Origin: an uncultured Roseibium sp.
Lineage (GTDB): Bacteria; Pseudomonadota; Alphaproteobacteria; Rhizobiales; Stappiaceae
Direction: 5' to 3'
Assembly: GCF_963675985.1 (NCBI RefSeq)
Contig: NZ_OY780957.1
Span: 852,001 to 916,000 of the forward strand
DNA: 64,000 nucleotides
The notes under the pieces are model-generated. The model was not told the origin of the DNA and ran no database searches. It saw only the letters and a program-made list of their open reading frames with translations. Positions 1 through 8,996 of the stretch are shown here, piece by piece. Position 1 is the stretch's first letter. Every line of letters starts with the position of its first letter. The position numbers and the translations under genes are program-made.

Positions 1-2
1 CC

Positions 3-1346
3 GAGATCAAAGGACAGCCGGCATGCATATTCGATGTCTCCCAAGGTGATAGGGACGGCGAATACCGCTACACGACCGACAGCGGCGATGAGTGCAACAA
101 CGGGACTTTCACCCTTTCGCAGTCCTACAACGGGGACCTGGTCATCAGGTGGCGCAGGCCCGGTCGTTCCGGCAAGCATGTGCTATCGCCAGACATCGAG
201 AAAATGCGCAGTTTTCGCCAGCAAGCAGGTCTCTCCAAACCGGTGACGGATACCGCGGACATCGAAGGCGAATGGGCCGGCTCCATGGCGGTCGGAGGTA
301 TAATCGGCAATCTCGATGTGACGTTGGCTGCGACCACCGAGGGAGCCGAACTTGAACTCGACCGGCTGACGGTTCATTGCACAGCCATCCTTCCGCCAAA
401 GCCCGACAGCGGCGCCTTCGACGCCTTTCTGATTGAGAGCAGAGGCTGCAAGGACGGCCGGATTTCGCTGACCCTTGTCAACGGCGATCTGGAGGTGTCA
501 CTGGAAAGCACCGGAGCGACCGCACTGCTGAGGCGCCTTACCGGCCCTCTGGACCCGGGCGCGAACCCGGTCTATCCGGACATATCCTTCCGCAAGATCG
601 GCCTGGGTGGATCCCTTTCCGAAATCGACGCCGTTGTCGAAGAGGGCGGTCACCTGACGTCCGCGCGGCGCTTGAAAAACGCCTTAAACGCCGGTTCGTT
701 TATGGGCGTGGCCAACATTCCGTATTTGAATGCGACATTCCGGTCGCTTCATTATCCACTCTCACATCAGCGCTACCCCAAGGGCTTGGATGAGGACAAC
801 ATCGCTGCCTATGCGGTAAATGACCGAATTGCCGCAATCTACAGAGTTTACACTCCGGTTCCGGAAAATGCGCCAAAGCTGGAGACGTTCCATAACGCCC
901 TCGTTCAAGCTTATGGCGAACCGTCAATCCGGTCGACACAGGGACGACGGACCGAACTGGAATGGCATTTCGCCTCGGACGGAACCCTCCTGTCCGACCA
1001 GGTGGCGCGTTTGCAGTGCATGGCAAAAGGAAGTGCGACGCATTCGAACGCCCGCCAAATCGGGATGCGTTATCGATGGTTCGAACAAATGTTCGATCTG
1101 AGCATTCGCAAGCAGAATGCCGTGCCCAGTTACATGCTGCGACCTGTGCAGGGGTGTGGAAGTTCATTCGTCTTCATCATGTCGGCGAGGCAAGACGGAT
1201 CGCTGAAGGAACTGACCAGTGTCGGATTCGCCCATGACCCTGTTGCATCGGGCATATGGGAATCGCGCAAAGGGCGCATCGAAGCCGGCATCCGTGAGCG
1301 CCTCAAACTGAACGCCAAGCGCGAGACGCTAGCTCCAAAGCTGTAG
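3..1346 (+). CDS. Hypothetical protein, 5' end outside the window
   Basis: The reading frame is open from base 3 to the TAG at 1344-1346 with no stop, so the gene begins upstream of the window. The visible part is 447 codons. The first internal start, GTG at 180, has no convincing ribosome site, and coding-like sequence rich in Gly, Asp and Tyr continues upstream of it, so I treat the gene as truncated by the window edge. I do not recognise a family. The visible part looks soluble, with alternating beta-type segments (about residues 60-160 of the visible part) and a C-terminal half with scattered cysteines. No membrane segment is seen. It is followed by a possible hairpin and then a tRNA on the other strand. 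Confidence 0.6.
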   Translation, partial: EIKGQPACIFDVSQGDRDGEYRYTTDSGDECNNGTFTLSQSYNGDLVIRWRRPGRSGKHVLSPDIEKMRSFRQQAGLSKPVTDTADIEGEWAGSMAVGGIIGNLDVTLAATTEGAELELDRLTVHCTAILPPKPDSGAFDAFLIESRGCKDGRISLTLVNGDLEVSLESTGATALLRRLTGPLDPGANPVYPDISFRKIGLGGSLSEIDAVVEEGGHLTSARRLKNALNAGSFMGVANIPYLNATFRSLHYPLSHQRYPKGLDEDNIAAYAVNDRIAAIYRVYTPVPENAPKLETFHNALVQAYGEPSIRSTQGRRTELEWHFASDGTLLSDQVARLQCMAKGSATHSNARQIGMRYRWFEQMFDLSIRKQNAVPSYMLRPVQGCGSSFVFIMSARQDGSLKELTSVGFAHDPVASGIWESRKGRIEAGIRERLKLNAKRETLAPKL

Positions 1347-1354
1347 CACCCAAT

Positions 1355-1387
1355 CGTGGCTTCAGATTTTCTCCGAAGCCACGGTTT
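1355..1387 (+). terminator. Possible terminator hairpin after the first gene
   Basis: A perfect 9-bp inverted repeat (cgtggcttc at 1355-1363, gaagccacg at 1375-1383) with an 11-nt loop begins 9 bases after the stop codon. Only a short gttt follows, so termination is plausible but not strong. Confidence 0.4.
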
Positions 1388-1672
1388 GCTCCAGGTCTGA
1401 CGCCAAGCCGCCGATTTCGTTCATTGGAAGCGTATCGGCGGCTTCCGCTTTTTGAGCCAAATGGCGGGTCTCGAGGATTTGGGAGCGTTTTGAGTCGGCG
1501 TTTTCGGCAAGACAGGGAACACTAAAGACAATTGACAACCCGTTCGGCACGAGGTTGCAACCCATGTCTCCGGGTTTGGACACTATGAAAAGTGGTTCTC
1601 CTCGCGAGAGACCCTTCGAACGGAGCAAAAGCGCGCTCAAGTAGGCCAACGGCCGGTAGCGCCAGAAAAAAG
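1384..1672. other. Intergenic stretch without a recognised gene
   Basis: About 290 bases lie between the hairpin after the first gene and the tRNA. I find no convincing coding frame and no RNA family here. A minus-strand open frame that crosses the region starts inside the tRNA and reads the tRNA itself as protein, so it is not a gene. Confidence 0.5.
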
Positions 1673-1748
1673 TGGTGCCGCTGATAGGACTCGAACCTAC
1701 GACCCCATCATTACGAATGACGTGCTCTACCAACTGAGCTACAGCGGC
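1673..1748 (-). tRNA. tRNA-Thr (anticodon CGT)
   Basis: On the minus strand the sequence folds as a cloverleaf. The acceptor arm is GCCGCTG (5' end at 1748) pairing with CAGCGGC, with discriminator A and an encoded CCA (1673-1675). The D-arm contains AGCTCAGTTGGTAGAGC, the anticodon stem is CGTCA/TGATG around the loop TTCGTAA, and the T-arm contains GGTTCGAGTCC. Positions 34-36 read CGT, giving threonine (ACG codons). Length is 76 nt including CCA. No integrase or attachment-site duplication is visible next to it. Confidence 0.95.
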
Positions 1749-1969
1749 TGACCGGACCGGCGGATTTTTCGCCGGGCGGTGCGATGCGGATGACCGACAA
1801 TCGCGGAAAGTCCGAGGGCATCACCCTTGGAATGGGCCGCTTGATACCGGAGCACTCGCAAAGATGCAAGAGACTTTCGACCGCGTTCGGAAGAGATCAA
1901 CCGTCGGATCGACCGGCGGGCCCTCGTCCTCCGGCGCGATCACGGCTCAACCACGCTGAAAGTCCGGTT

Positions 1970-3901
1970 TCAGTTGAAAAACCGGGGGCGCGGTTCTTTC
2001 GGCTCTTCTTCCTCTTCCTCCGTTCCGGGATCGTCGGGCATACGCGAAAACGGAAAGGCGATCGGCTTGTCGAGTTCCTCGGCCGTCTCCAGCGTTTTCC
2101 CCTCAGCCGCCCCGGGCTTTTCCGGGGCTGTTGCGGTCTTGTCCGCCTTGGCTTCGGCCTTCTTTTCCCCGGCATCTCCGGAAGGCTTTTCCGCGCCTTT
2201 CGTTTCGGCCCCGGCCTTCTGCTGCGACGCCGACTTATCGGCCGTTTCAGACGCTTCATCGGCTGGGGTTTCCGGAAGATCCTGGACCGGCTTCACATGG
2301 CCGACATCGTCCGTCGTGCCTTCATAACCTTCCTTGGCAGCAGGGACCGGTTCGTCGGACGCTTTGGGGTCAGGCTCGGCCTTTCCCGCTTCGCTCTTCT
2401 CCAACTCGCTCTTGTTTGCCTCGTCCTTTGCGGCAGCAGGCTTGGCAGATGCGGCCTGAAGCTCAATATCCGCCATCCTTCCGGGCTCAGCGTGTTCAGC
2501 GGCTCCCGCCATTTGCGCCTGTTCAGGGGCAACCGGCGGCTCGACCGCTTCGCGCGCAGGCGCAAGGACAGGCGCTTCAAAAAGCGCGTCTTCGATTGTT
2601 TCGCCGGCGGATGTGTCCGGCAGACCGCTCGGCGTCTTCCACTCGAATGCGTCCAGGCGGCCCGTGACCGGCGACACCGGCTGCCATTCGGCGGAGACCA
2701 CGCCGTCGGCGACCCAGGCCTTGTCCTGAGGCGCGCGGACCGCACGCGACAGCCAGTCGCGCATCCGACCCTTGTCGCCGTGTTCGGCCTCTTCCAGTTC
2801 CGCCATCATCAGGAACGCAGCCCGCATGGGTTCCGACCGCAGCACCTTCTTGAGCTGTTCGCGCGCCTCATCGAATTCACGGGCGTCCACGGCTGCCCGC
2901 GCCACGGCCAAGGCACCGACACCGGTGTTGGCGCGAAGAGCGGCCAGCGATTTCACCCGTTTCAACCGGTCGACGGCGGAATCGCCGGTGCGCACATGCG
3001 CATAGGCCTCGGCCAGATCCGGATGGGGCGACAGGCGCCAGGTCGCCTCGATGATTTTCGAGGCCTTGCGGATATCGCCGCGCCGCGTCGCAAGGCGAGC
3101 GGCCACGACCGCAGCCGGCACCAGGCCGAGCGCCAGACCATGGGCTTCCTTCGCCATGGTATAGGCCCGTTCCGGCTCGCCTTCCTCCAGCTTCTGGGCC
3201 AGGGCGGTCAGAATGACGGCCCGGTGACGGCGGTAGGTCTTCTTGTCGATCAGCTTGGAGGTGTAATTGCGCTCCAGGGTCGCCAGCGCCTGCTCCCAGT
3301 GACTTGCCACCGCCTGATAGCCGAGCACGGCCTTGCCGGCCCATTCCAGACCCGACACCGCCTTGTTGGCTTCCTCGGCATAGTGGCGGGCGGCAACCGG
3401 TTCATTGTGCCGTTCGGCCTCGATAAACAGGCCATGCAGGCCGAGCGCGCGGGTCTCCGGATCGTCGAGCATCGCCTCGAACCGTCCCCGGGCCTCCTCA
3501 TCCTTGCCGGCGAGCTGCGCGGTCTGGGCCAGCAGCAGTTTCGTGGCCGGTTCCTCGTTCAGGAGCTTGTCCGCATCGAGCCCGTGCTTGCGGGCGAGCT
3601 TGGCATTGCCGGTACCAAGTGCGATCAGACCGCGCGACAGGGCCTGGTAGCCCTTGTCCTTGCGCCGGCGCGAGAAGAACCGCAACGCGATCTTCGGCGA
3701 TCTCAGGATGGTCAGCACCAGCCAGACCACCCCAAGGAACAGAGCCAGCGCGACACCGACCACGAGAGCAACCACGACGGGCGGCTGTTCCCAGACATAG
3801 CCGTCCCAGCTGATCGATATCACGCCGGGCAGATCCGCCATCCAGGCGAAGCCCAGCGCGACGGCAAACAGCAGGGCAAAAAAGATGAGGACGCGGATCA
3901 T
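1970..3901 (-). CDS. hemY: HemY-like TPR membrane protein
   Basis: A 643-residue protein of the HemY N-terminal family, associated with the late heme-synthesis gene cluster. Two hydrophobic segments near the N-terminus (about residues 3-22 and 41-66, the second ending in the basic stretch FFSRRRKDKG) anchor it in the inner membrane. They are followed by TPR-type helices (about 100-400) that would face the periplasm. The last 200 or so residues are low-complexity, rich in Ala, Glu, Lys and Pro, and end in an acidic run before PRPRFFN. The ATG at 3901 starts directly with MIRVLIFF, typical of the family. It is the last gene of the hemC-hemD-mic60-hemY unit. This family is distinct from protoporphyrinogen oxidase, which has also been called HemY. 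Confidence 0.88.
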   Translation of the reverse strand: MIRVLIFFALLFAVALGFAWMADLPGVISISWDGYVWEQPPVVVALVVGVALALFLGVVWLVLTILRSPKIALRFFSRRRKDKGYQALSRGLIALGTGNAKLARKHGLDADKLLNEEPATKLLLAQTAQLAGKDEEARGRFEAMLDDPETRALGLHGLFIEAERHNEPVAARHYAEEANKAVSGLEWAGKAVLGYQAVASHWEQALATLERNYTSKLIDKKTYRRHRAVILTALAQKLEEGEPERAYTMAKEAHGLALGLVPAAVVAARLATRRGDIRKASKIIEATWRLSPHPDLAEAYAHVRTGDSAVDRLKRVKSLAALRANTGVGALAVARAAVDAREFDEAREQLKKVLRSEPMRAAFLMMAELEEAEHGDKGRMRDWLSRAVRAPQDKAWVADGVVSAEWQPVSPVTGRLDAFEWKTPSGLPDTSAGETIEDALFEAPVLAPAREAVEPPVAPEQAQMAGAAEHAEPGRMADIELQAASAKPAAAKDEANKSELEKSEAGKAEPDPKASDEPVPAAKEGYEGTTDDVGHVKPVQDLPETPADEASETADKSASQQKAGAETKGAEKPSGDAGEKKAEAKADKTATAPEKPGAAEGKTLETAEELDKPIAFPFSRMPDDPGTEEEEEEPKEPRPRFFN

Positions 3902-3991
3902 TGCGTTCGCTCCTTCAAGATCATACCGGCGTTCTGCCGGCCGGGCATCGATACCATACGCGGGAAGCCGATCTCCCCGCGCTTGAAAACG

Positions 3992-5863
3992 TTAGCTGTC
4001 CTTGCCACCAAGCATGGACAGGACTTCCTTGGAGGCCGCCTCGGTCATCCGGTCCACGGTCACCCGCGCTTCCGCGCGCTCGGCCCAGTCGGCACCGGCC
4101 TTCTGCGCAACCTCGGGAAGCTCCTTGTAGGCTTCCAGGCCTGCAGCAAGGTCTCCACGCTTCACGGCGTTTTCCATCCGGCGCAGAACCGCCTCCGGCC
4201 CGGTTCCGTTTTCATCGCCCGGGCCACGCACGGCGACGATCGACTTTGCACTAGCCAGGAAATTGTCCAGAAGATCGCCCGACCGGTCGGGAGCGGAAAA
4301 CGCGGCATACATTTTCCGCGCGACCGCCGGGAATTCCGCGATCAAAACGGAAGCCGGCGCCACACCCTCCTTGGCATGAGCATCGAGCACCGCAAGATCC
4401 GTATCCTTGGGCAGGCCTGCCTTGACCGCCGCCAGTTCGGTGGTGAACGGCCGGCCGGAATCAACTGCGGACTTCAAGGCCGAAACCGACAGGGCTCTGG
4501 CCGCAACTTCCCGGGCCGTCGCATCGCCCATGGTCGCTTCAACCGCGGCAAGGCGTTTCGACAGCGCATCCAGCTCGCCGCGCAGGTTTTCAAGGCCTGC
4601 CTTGCCCGCCTTCGAGACCGTATCGATGTCGGAGGACAGGGTTGCCAGCGTTTCGGTTGCCCGTGCCTGACTGTCGGCAAGGGTCTTCAGCGAAACGTCC
4701 GAAGTCGTCACCGCGGTCTGGGCGGCCTTCGCCGTGGCTTCGACATTCTTGAGCCGCGTCTCGATTTCCGAAAGCGAGGTCTTCAGATCGCCAACACTGG
4801 TTTCCACACCGGACACCGTGCCGGAAAGCTGATTTGAAGCACTGACGCTTTTCTCCAGCGCAGCCAACCGGTCATCGATCCCCTTGATCGCCTCAGGGGT
4901 CCCGGACGTTTCACCGCCGCTGGCCGTGGGCACCGGCAGGTTCTCGACTTTCGAGCCAAGCGTGGCAAGATCGGACTTCACCTTGGCAAGCTCCGGCGCC
5001 AGGTCGGCCCCGGTGGCGGTTGCCATTTCGCCGACTGATTTTTCCAGCGCCGTCATGCGATCGGAAAGACCGGTCATGAGGCCGCGGGCATCATTGCTGC
5101 CGGCTGTCTTGGAAAGATCCGCGATCTGGTTTTCCAGGTCGCCGATTTTACGTTCGGCCTGGTCGAGCATCCCGCGGGTCGCCGGGTCGAGCTTGCCCGG
5201 AATGTTCAAAACGCCGGCCACATGCAATCCGTAGGCGCCCGACAGCACCACGATCCCGCCGAAGACAGCGGCGACCAGAACACCGAACACGCCGACGCCA
5301 CCGCCTTCGGGCGCACGCGGCGGCTGGGAGGTTGAGCGCGTTCCGCTTCCCCCCGTCGACGACGTCGCGGATGTGGACGATGACGATTTCGAGGCGCTGT
5401 CCGTTGCCTTGTCGAAGGAAGACCCGCTGGCAGCAGTCTTCGGGGCTTCGGACGGTTTTGCAGTTGATGTGGACGGAGACGCCGCGGTGGATGTCGTCTG
5501 GCCGGCAGATGACCCGGTGGAACCGGTTGCCGGCTTGGTCGCACTTGCGGACGACGTGGTGCCGGCGGGCTTTGTGGTCGTCTCGGAAGTGGTCGAAGCG
5601 GAAGGCTTTGGCGACGTCGACGAGGTCGCTGAAGACGTAGCGGACGACGATGTAGATGAAGATGCGGTCTCGGCCGGCTTGTCGGCAGACTTGGCAGCGA
5701 CTTTTTCCGGCTTCAGGTCGATCGTGACCGGGCGCTTTGAGCCAGTGCCGCCCGAGGGGGGCTGCGATGTGGAACCGGTCGTCCCCGACTTCGGCGATTC
5801 ACCCGAACCGGCCGTGCCGGAAGAGGAAGATTTGCCGTTGGCCGGGTCTTTGTCAGATGCCAT
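3992..5863 (-). CDS. mic60: Mic60/mitofilin-like inner-membrane protein
   Basis: A 623-residue protein with the layout of alphaproteobacterial Mic60, the bacterial relative of mitochondrial mitofilin, which shapes intracytoplasmic membranes. The N-terminal 180 or so residues are disordered and very rich in Ser, Thr, Ala, Pro and Lys. One transmembrane segment follows (around VFGVLVAAVFGGIVVLSGAY), then a long coiled coil (about 240-460), and a C-terminal mitofilin domain containing SVLIAEFPAVARKMYAAF and the block with RRMENAVKRGDLAAGLEAY. I start at the ATG at 5863, which has AGGAGG at 5871-5876, rather than an upstream in-frame start at 5911. Placement between hemD and hemY is the usual context for this gene in alphaproteobacteria. 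Confidence 0.82.
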   Translation of the reverse strand: MASDKDPANGKSSSSGTAGSGESPKSGTTGSTSQPPSGGTGSKRPVTIDLKPEKVAAKSADKPAETASSSTSSSATSSATSSTSPKPSASTTSETTTKPAGTTSSASATKPATGSTGSSAGQTTSTAASPSTSTAKPSEAPKTAASGSSFDKATDSASKSSSSTSATSSTGGSGTRSTSQPPRAPEGGGVGVFGVLVAAVFGGIVVLSGAYGLHVAGVLNIPGKLDPATRGMLDQAERKIGDLENQIADLSKTAGSNDARGLMTGLSDRMTALEKSVGEMATATGADLAPELAKVKSDLATLGSKVENLPVPTASGGETSGTPEAIKGIDDRLAALEKSVSASNQLSGTVSGVETSVGDLKTSLSEIETRLKNVEATAKAAQTAVTTSDVSLKTLADSQARATETLATLSSDIDTVSKAGKAGLENLRGELDALSKRLAAVEATMGDATAREVAARALSVSALKSAVDSGRPFTTELAAVKAGLPKDTDLAVLDAHAKEGVAPASVLIAEFPAVARKMYAAFSAPDRSGDLLDNFLASAKSIVAVRGPGDENGTGPEAVLRRMENAVKRGDLAAGLEAYKELPEVAQKAGADWAERAEARVTVDRMTEAASKEVLSMLGGKDS

Positions 5864-5985
5864 TTCAACTCCTCCTGCCCCATTCTTGGGGTATCTCATC
5901 CCACTATACACACCTGCCTGACAGAAAATACCGTTACGCGAGCAACTTTTCCGCAGTGCGATAGTCAGGACTCTCCCGGATTGGG

Positions 5986-6693
5986 TTAACAGCTGTTTAA
6001 GGCAAGCTTCAGTAATGCATCCTCAGTTGGATGCGCCGCGGTTTCGACACAAGTATAGTCCGCCAACGGTTCGCCGGCCTGCGGCGAAATGGCGAAGGTT
6101 CTGATTTTTTTGAGCAACCCGGCCGAATCCGCATTTTCCAGCGCGCTCAGGAATGCCTCCGCGCTCCGCCGCGAATAAATCAGCACCCCGTCGATATCGC
6201 CGTCCCGCAGACCGTCCAGGGCGACCGCCGGCATTTGCTCCACCGGGTTGGCCTCATAAATGATGACGGGATCGCAGCGCAGACCGCGCGCGGCAAGGTC
6301 GCCTTCCAGATCGCCCGACCGGTCTCGCGCGCAGGGATAAAGCAGGTGCCCTTCCGGCTGACGGGCGGCAATCAGACCGGCCAGCGCAAGCACATCGCCA
6401 TCGGCCGAAACGACCTTTTCAAAACCGGCGGATGTCATTGCCGCTGCCGTACGATCCCCCACTGCGAAGACCGGCAGAGCTCGAAGAATCGAAATTTGCG
6501 GGTGCTCTTTCAAAATCCCGGCCACCCGTCTGCTCGTCACCGCAAGTCCCGTCACAGCGGCGAGAACGAAGCGCAGGGGCGCGCAAGCCCTGGTTTCCAG
6601 CATTGGCGCTTCGACGGCTTCACCGCCCAAGGCGCGGATACGCTCCGCCGTCTTGCGGCATTCCGGTTGCGGACGTGTGACCAGGAGCCGCAA
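5986..6693 (-). CDS. hemD: Uroporphyrinogen-III synthase
   Basis: A 235-residue protein beginning MRLLVTRPQPECRKTAERI, the standard HemD opening. It closes and inverts ring D of hydroxymethylbilane to form uroporphyrinogen III, the branch point to heme, siroheme and cobalamin. HemD sequences diverge strongly, so the call rests on length, the N-terminal TRP motif, the alternating Rossmann-like blocks (for example VFAVGDRTA and GVLIYSRRSAEAF) and the position 9 bases after hemC. The start is a TTG at 6693, with a GAGG that overlaps the hemC stop codon as ribosome site, implying translational coupling to hemC. Confidence 0.9.
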   Translation of the reverse strand: MRLLVTRPQPECRKTAERIRALGGEAVEAPMLETRACAPLRFVLAAVTGLAVTSRRVAGILKEHPQISILRALPVFAVGDRTAAAMTSAGFEKVVSADGDVLALAGLIAARQPEGHLLYPCARDRSGDLEGDLAARGLRCDPVIIYEANPVEQMPAVALDGLRDGDIDGVLIYSRRSAEAFLSALENADSAGLLKKIRTFAISPQAGEPLADYTCVETAAHPTEDALLKLALNSC

Positions 6694-6702
6694 GATCGAT
6701 CC

Positions 6703-7626
6703 TCAGTCCGCCAGGAAATCCGGTCCGGCCATGGCTTTCAAGGCTTCGCCGGCCTCGCGTCCGATCATCGCGGCATCGGAAACGGATCCTTCCCGGGCAA
6801 CATTGTGAACCTCCGAGCCGTCCGGCTTCAGCACCGTGCCCCGGAAAGAAATCTTTTCGCCATCCACGAGCGCCAGACCGCCGATCGGCGTCCGGCAGGA
6901 GCCGTCGAGGACCGCCAGGAACGCCCGTTCCGCGTCGAGCCTGACCTGCGTCTCCGGATCGTGGATCGCGGCAAGCAGATTGAGCGTCTTGTCGTCGTTT
7001 TCCCGGCTTTCGATGCAGATCGCCCCCTGGCCGACCGCCGGCAGGAACTCCTCCGGCTCCAGCAGGCTGGTAACGACCTCGGAGAGGCCAAGCCGTTTGA
7101 GACCCGAATAGGCAAGCAGGGTGGCGTCCACAACGCCTTCTTCCAGCTTGCGCAGGCGGGTCTGCACGTTGCCCCGGTACATGACGACGTCGATATCCGG
7201 CCGAAGCCGCTTGATCATCGCCTGCCGGCGCAGGGAACTGGAGCCGACCACCGCCCCTTGCGGCAGGTCCTGAAGCCGGTTGGCCTTGGGCGAGATGAAC
7301 GCGTCGCGAACGTCTTCGCGCGGCAGGAAGGCGCTCAGGATCAGCCCGTCCGGCAGCACCGTCGGCATGTCCTTGGACGAATGCACCGCAAGGTCGATCC
7401 GCCCGTCCAGCATCGCTTCCTCGATCTCCTTGGTGAACAGCCCCTTGCCGCCGACTTCCGACAACGGCCGGTCCTGGATCTGGTCACCCGAGGTCTTGAT
7501 GACGACGATCTCGAACGCCTCTTCGGGAAGAGCATGGGCTTGCATCAGCCGGGCGCGGGTTTCATAGGCCTGGGCAAGCGCCAAGGCGCTGCCGCGCGTT
7601 CCGATTCGCAAAGTTTCAGTCCCCAC
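6703..7626 (-). CDS. hemC: Hydroxymethylbilane synthase (porphobilinogen deaminase)
   Basis: A 307-residue enzyme that polymerises four porphobilinogens into hydroxymethylbilane on a dipyrromethane cofactor. The N-terminus has LRIGTRGSALALAQA. The catalytic region includes HSSKDMPT and FLPREDVRDAF, followed by GSSSLRRQA. The cofactor-binding loop with the conserved cysteine is at DGSCRTPIGG (around residue 245). Length is normal for the family. The start is a GTG at 7626 preceded by GGGAGAG. It heads the minus-strand heme unit (hemC-hemD-mic60-hemY) and is divergent from tsaD, sharing roughly 200 bases of upstream sequence. Confidence 0.97.
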   Translation of the reverse strand: MGTETLRIGTRGSALALAQAYETRARLMQAHALPEEAFEIVVIKTSGDQIQDRPLSEVGGKGLFTKEIEEAMLDGRIDLAVHSSKDMPTVLPDGLILSAFLPREDVRDAFISPKANRLQDLPQGAVVGSSSLRRQAMIKRLRPDIDVVMYRGNVQTRLRKLEEGVVDATLLAYSGLKRLGLSEVVTSLLEPEEFLPAVGQGAICIESRENDDKTLNLLAAIHDPETQVRLDAERAFLAVLDGSCRTPIGGLALVDGEKISFRGTVLKPDGSEVHNVAREGSVSDAAMIGREAGEALKAMAGPDFLAD

Positions 7627-7825
7627 GTCTCACTCTCCCTGTCGCCCGCATCGCGTTCCGGCGTTTGAAATAAAATTGCAAGGATGTCTGTCCTGATGCT
7701 AGAGGCCCTTTTAAAGGTAATAAACCTGCGGCATCCAACGACTTCCGTTTCGGCCGATGATACGTAACCCGAACCCGTCGGCCAATGCGGCATGATCAAT
7801 GACCTCTGTCGACCCCGATTGCAAC

Positions 7826-8905
7826 ATGCGTAGCCTTACCATCTTGGGAATCGAGACCAGTTGCGACGAAACCGCCGCCGCGGTCGTGCGCGGTCCGCAG
7901 AATGCTGTCGTGCTGTCGAATGTCATCCGCTCCCAGATCGACGAACACACCGAATTCGGCGGCGTCGTCCCGGAAATCGCGGCACGAGCCCATATCGAGG
8001 TGCTCGACCGGATCGTCGGCGAAGCCATGCACGAGGCCGGCTGCACATGGGATGACATCGACGCGGTCGCGGCCACTGCCGGCCCCGGGCTGATCGGCGG
8101 CGTCATCGTCGGCCTGATGACCGCCAAGGCCATTGCCATGGCCGCCGGCAAGCCGCTGATCGCGGTCAATCATCTGGAAGGCCATGCGCTGACGGCCCGG
8201 CTGACCGACGATCTTCCCTTCCCCTTCCTGCTGCTTCTGGTGTCCGGCGGTCACAGCCAGTTCCTGCTGGTGCGCGGCGTCGGCGACTACGAACGACTTG
8301 GCACCACCATCGACGACGCCATCGGCGAAGCCTTCGACAAGACCGCAAAGCTGTTAGGCCTTCCCTATCCCGGCGGTCCGGCCGTCGAACAAATGGCGAA
8401 GCAGGGCGACGTGTCGCGTTTCAGACTGCCGCGCCCCCTTCTGGACCGTCCCGGCCTGGACATGTCATTCGCAGGCCTGAAAACCGCGCTCAGGACCCAG
8501 GCCAAGAAACTGGAACCTGTCGACGAACAGACGGTCGCCGACCTGTGCGCCGCCTTCCAGCGCGCGGTCTCCGATGTCCTGTCGACCCGGACCAAAGCCG
8601 CTCTCACGCTTTTCCGCGAACGCTTTCCCGAAGTTGCGCCCACCATCGTCGTCGCCGGCGGCGTCGCCGCCAATCAGGAAATCCGGGCGGCATTGACGGA
8701 AGCCGCGGACGAGGCCGGCGTCCGCTTTGTCGCCCCGCCGATGAAGCTGTGTACCGACAACGCCGCCATGATCGCCTGGGCCGGCATCGAACACATGTGC
8801 CTCGGCCCCGTCGACGACAGGGACGTCTCTCCCCGGCCGCGCTGGCCGCTCGACGCCAGGAACAGCGGCGTTCTCGGATCGGGGAAGAAGGGCGCGAAGG
8901 TTTAG
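7826..8905 (+). CDS. tsaD: tRNA N6-threonylcarbamoyladenosine synthase subunit TsaD
   Basis: This 359-residue ASKHA-fold protein transfers the threonylcarbamoyl group to A37 of ANN-decoding tRNAs with TsaB and TsaE. The opening ILGIETSCDETAAAVV is diagnostic. The metal-binding histidines lie in VNHLEGHALTAR (around residue 108), and VSGGHSQF, GGPAVE and the C-terminal CTDNAAMIAWAG block follow. I place the start at ATG 7826, which gives the standard N-terminus. An in-frame ATG at 7799 would add nine residues, and neither has a strong ribosome site. It is divergent from hemC and starts a plus-strand group of housekeeping genes. Confidence 0.97.
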   Translation: MRSLTILGIETSCDETAAAVVRGPQNAVVLSNVIRSQIDEHTEFGGVVPEIAARAHIEVLDRIVGEAMHEAGCTWDDIDAVAATAGPGLIGGVIVGLMTAKAIAMAAGKPLIAVNHLEGHALTARLTDDLPFPFLLLLVSGGHSQFLLVRGVGDYERLGTTIDDAIGEAFDKTAKLLGLPYPGGPAVEQMAKQGDVSRFRLPRPLLDRPGLDMSFAGLKTALRTQAKKLEPVDEQTVADLCAAFQRAVSDVLSTRTKAALTLFRERFPEVAPTIVVAGGVAANQEIRAALTEAADEAGVRFVAPPMKLCTDNAAMIAWAGIEHMCLGPVDDRDVSPRPRWPLDARNSGVLGSGKKGAKV

Positions 8906-8996
8906 GCCATACCGTTGCATGAAGCCGTTTTGACTGTTTCCTGATTTCCACGAACTTGCTAGGAAGAGCGCACCCTGCCGCCCGAATGGAAACTGC

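Noticed and set aside
1362..1733. Minus-strand open frame beginning with a GVVGSSPISGT-type segment
   Set aside because: The N-terminal part is the tRNA-Thr gene read as protein, a common artefact of tRNA loci.
1673..1748. tRNA gene as the attachment site of an integrated element
   Set aside because: No integrase, no direct repeat of the tRNA end and no foreign gene block is seen on either side.
1784..4837. A 1017-residue plus-strand frame
   Set aside because: It lies antisense to hemY and mic60, which have clear family motifs. The product is Arg/Gly-rich as expected from the reverse of a GC-rich gene.
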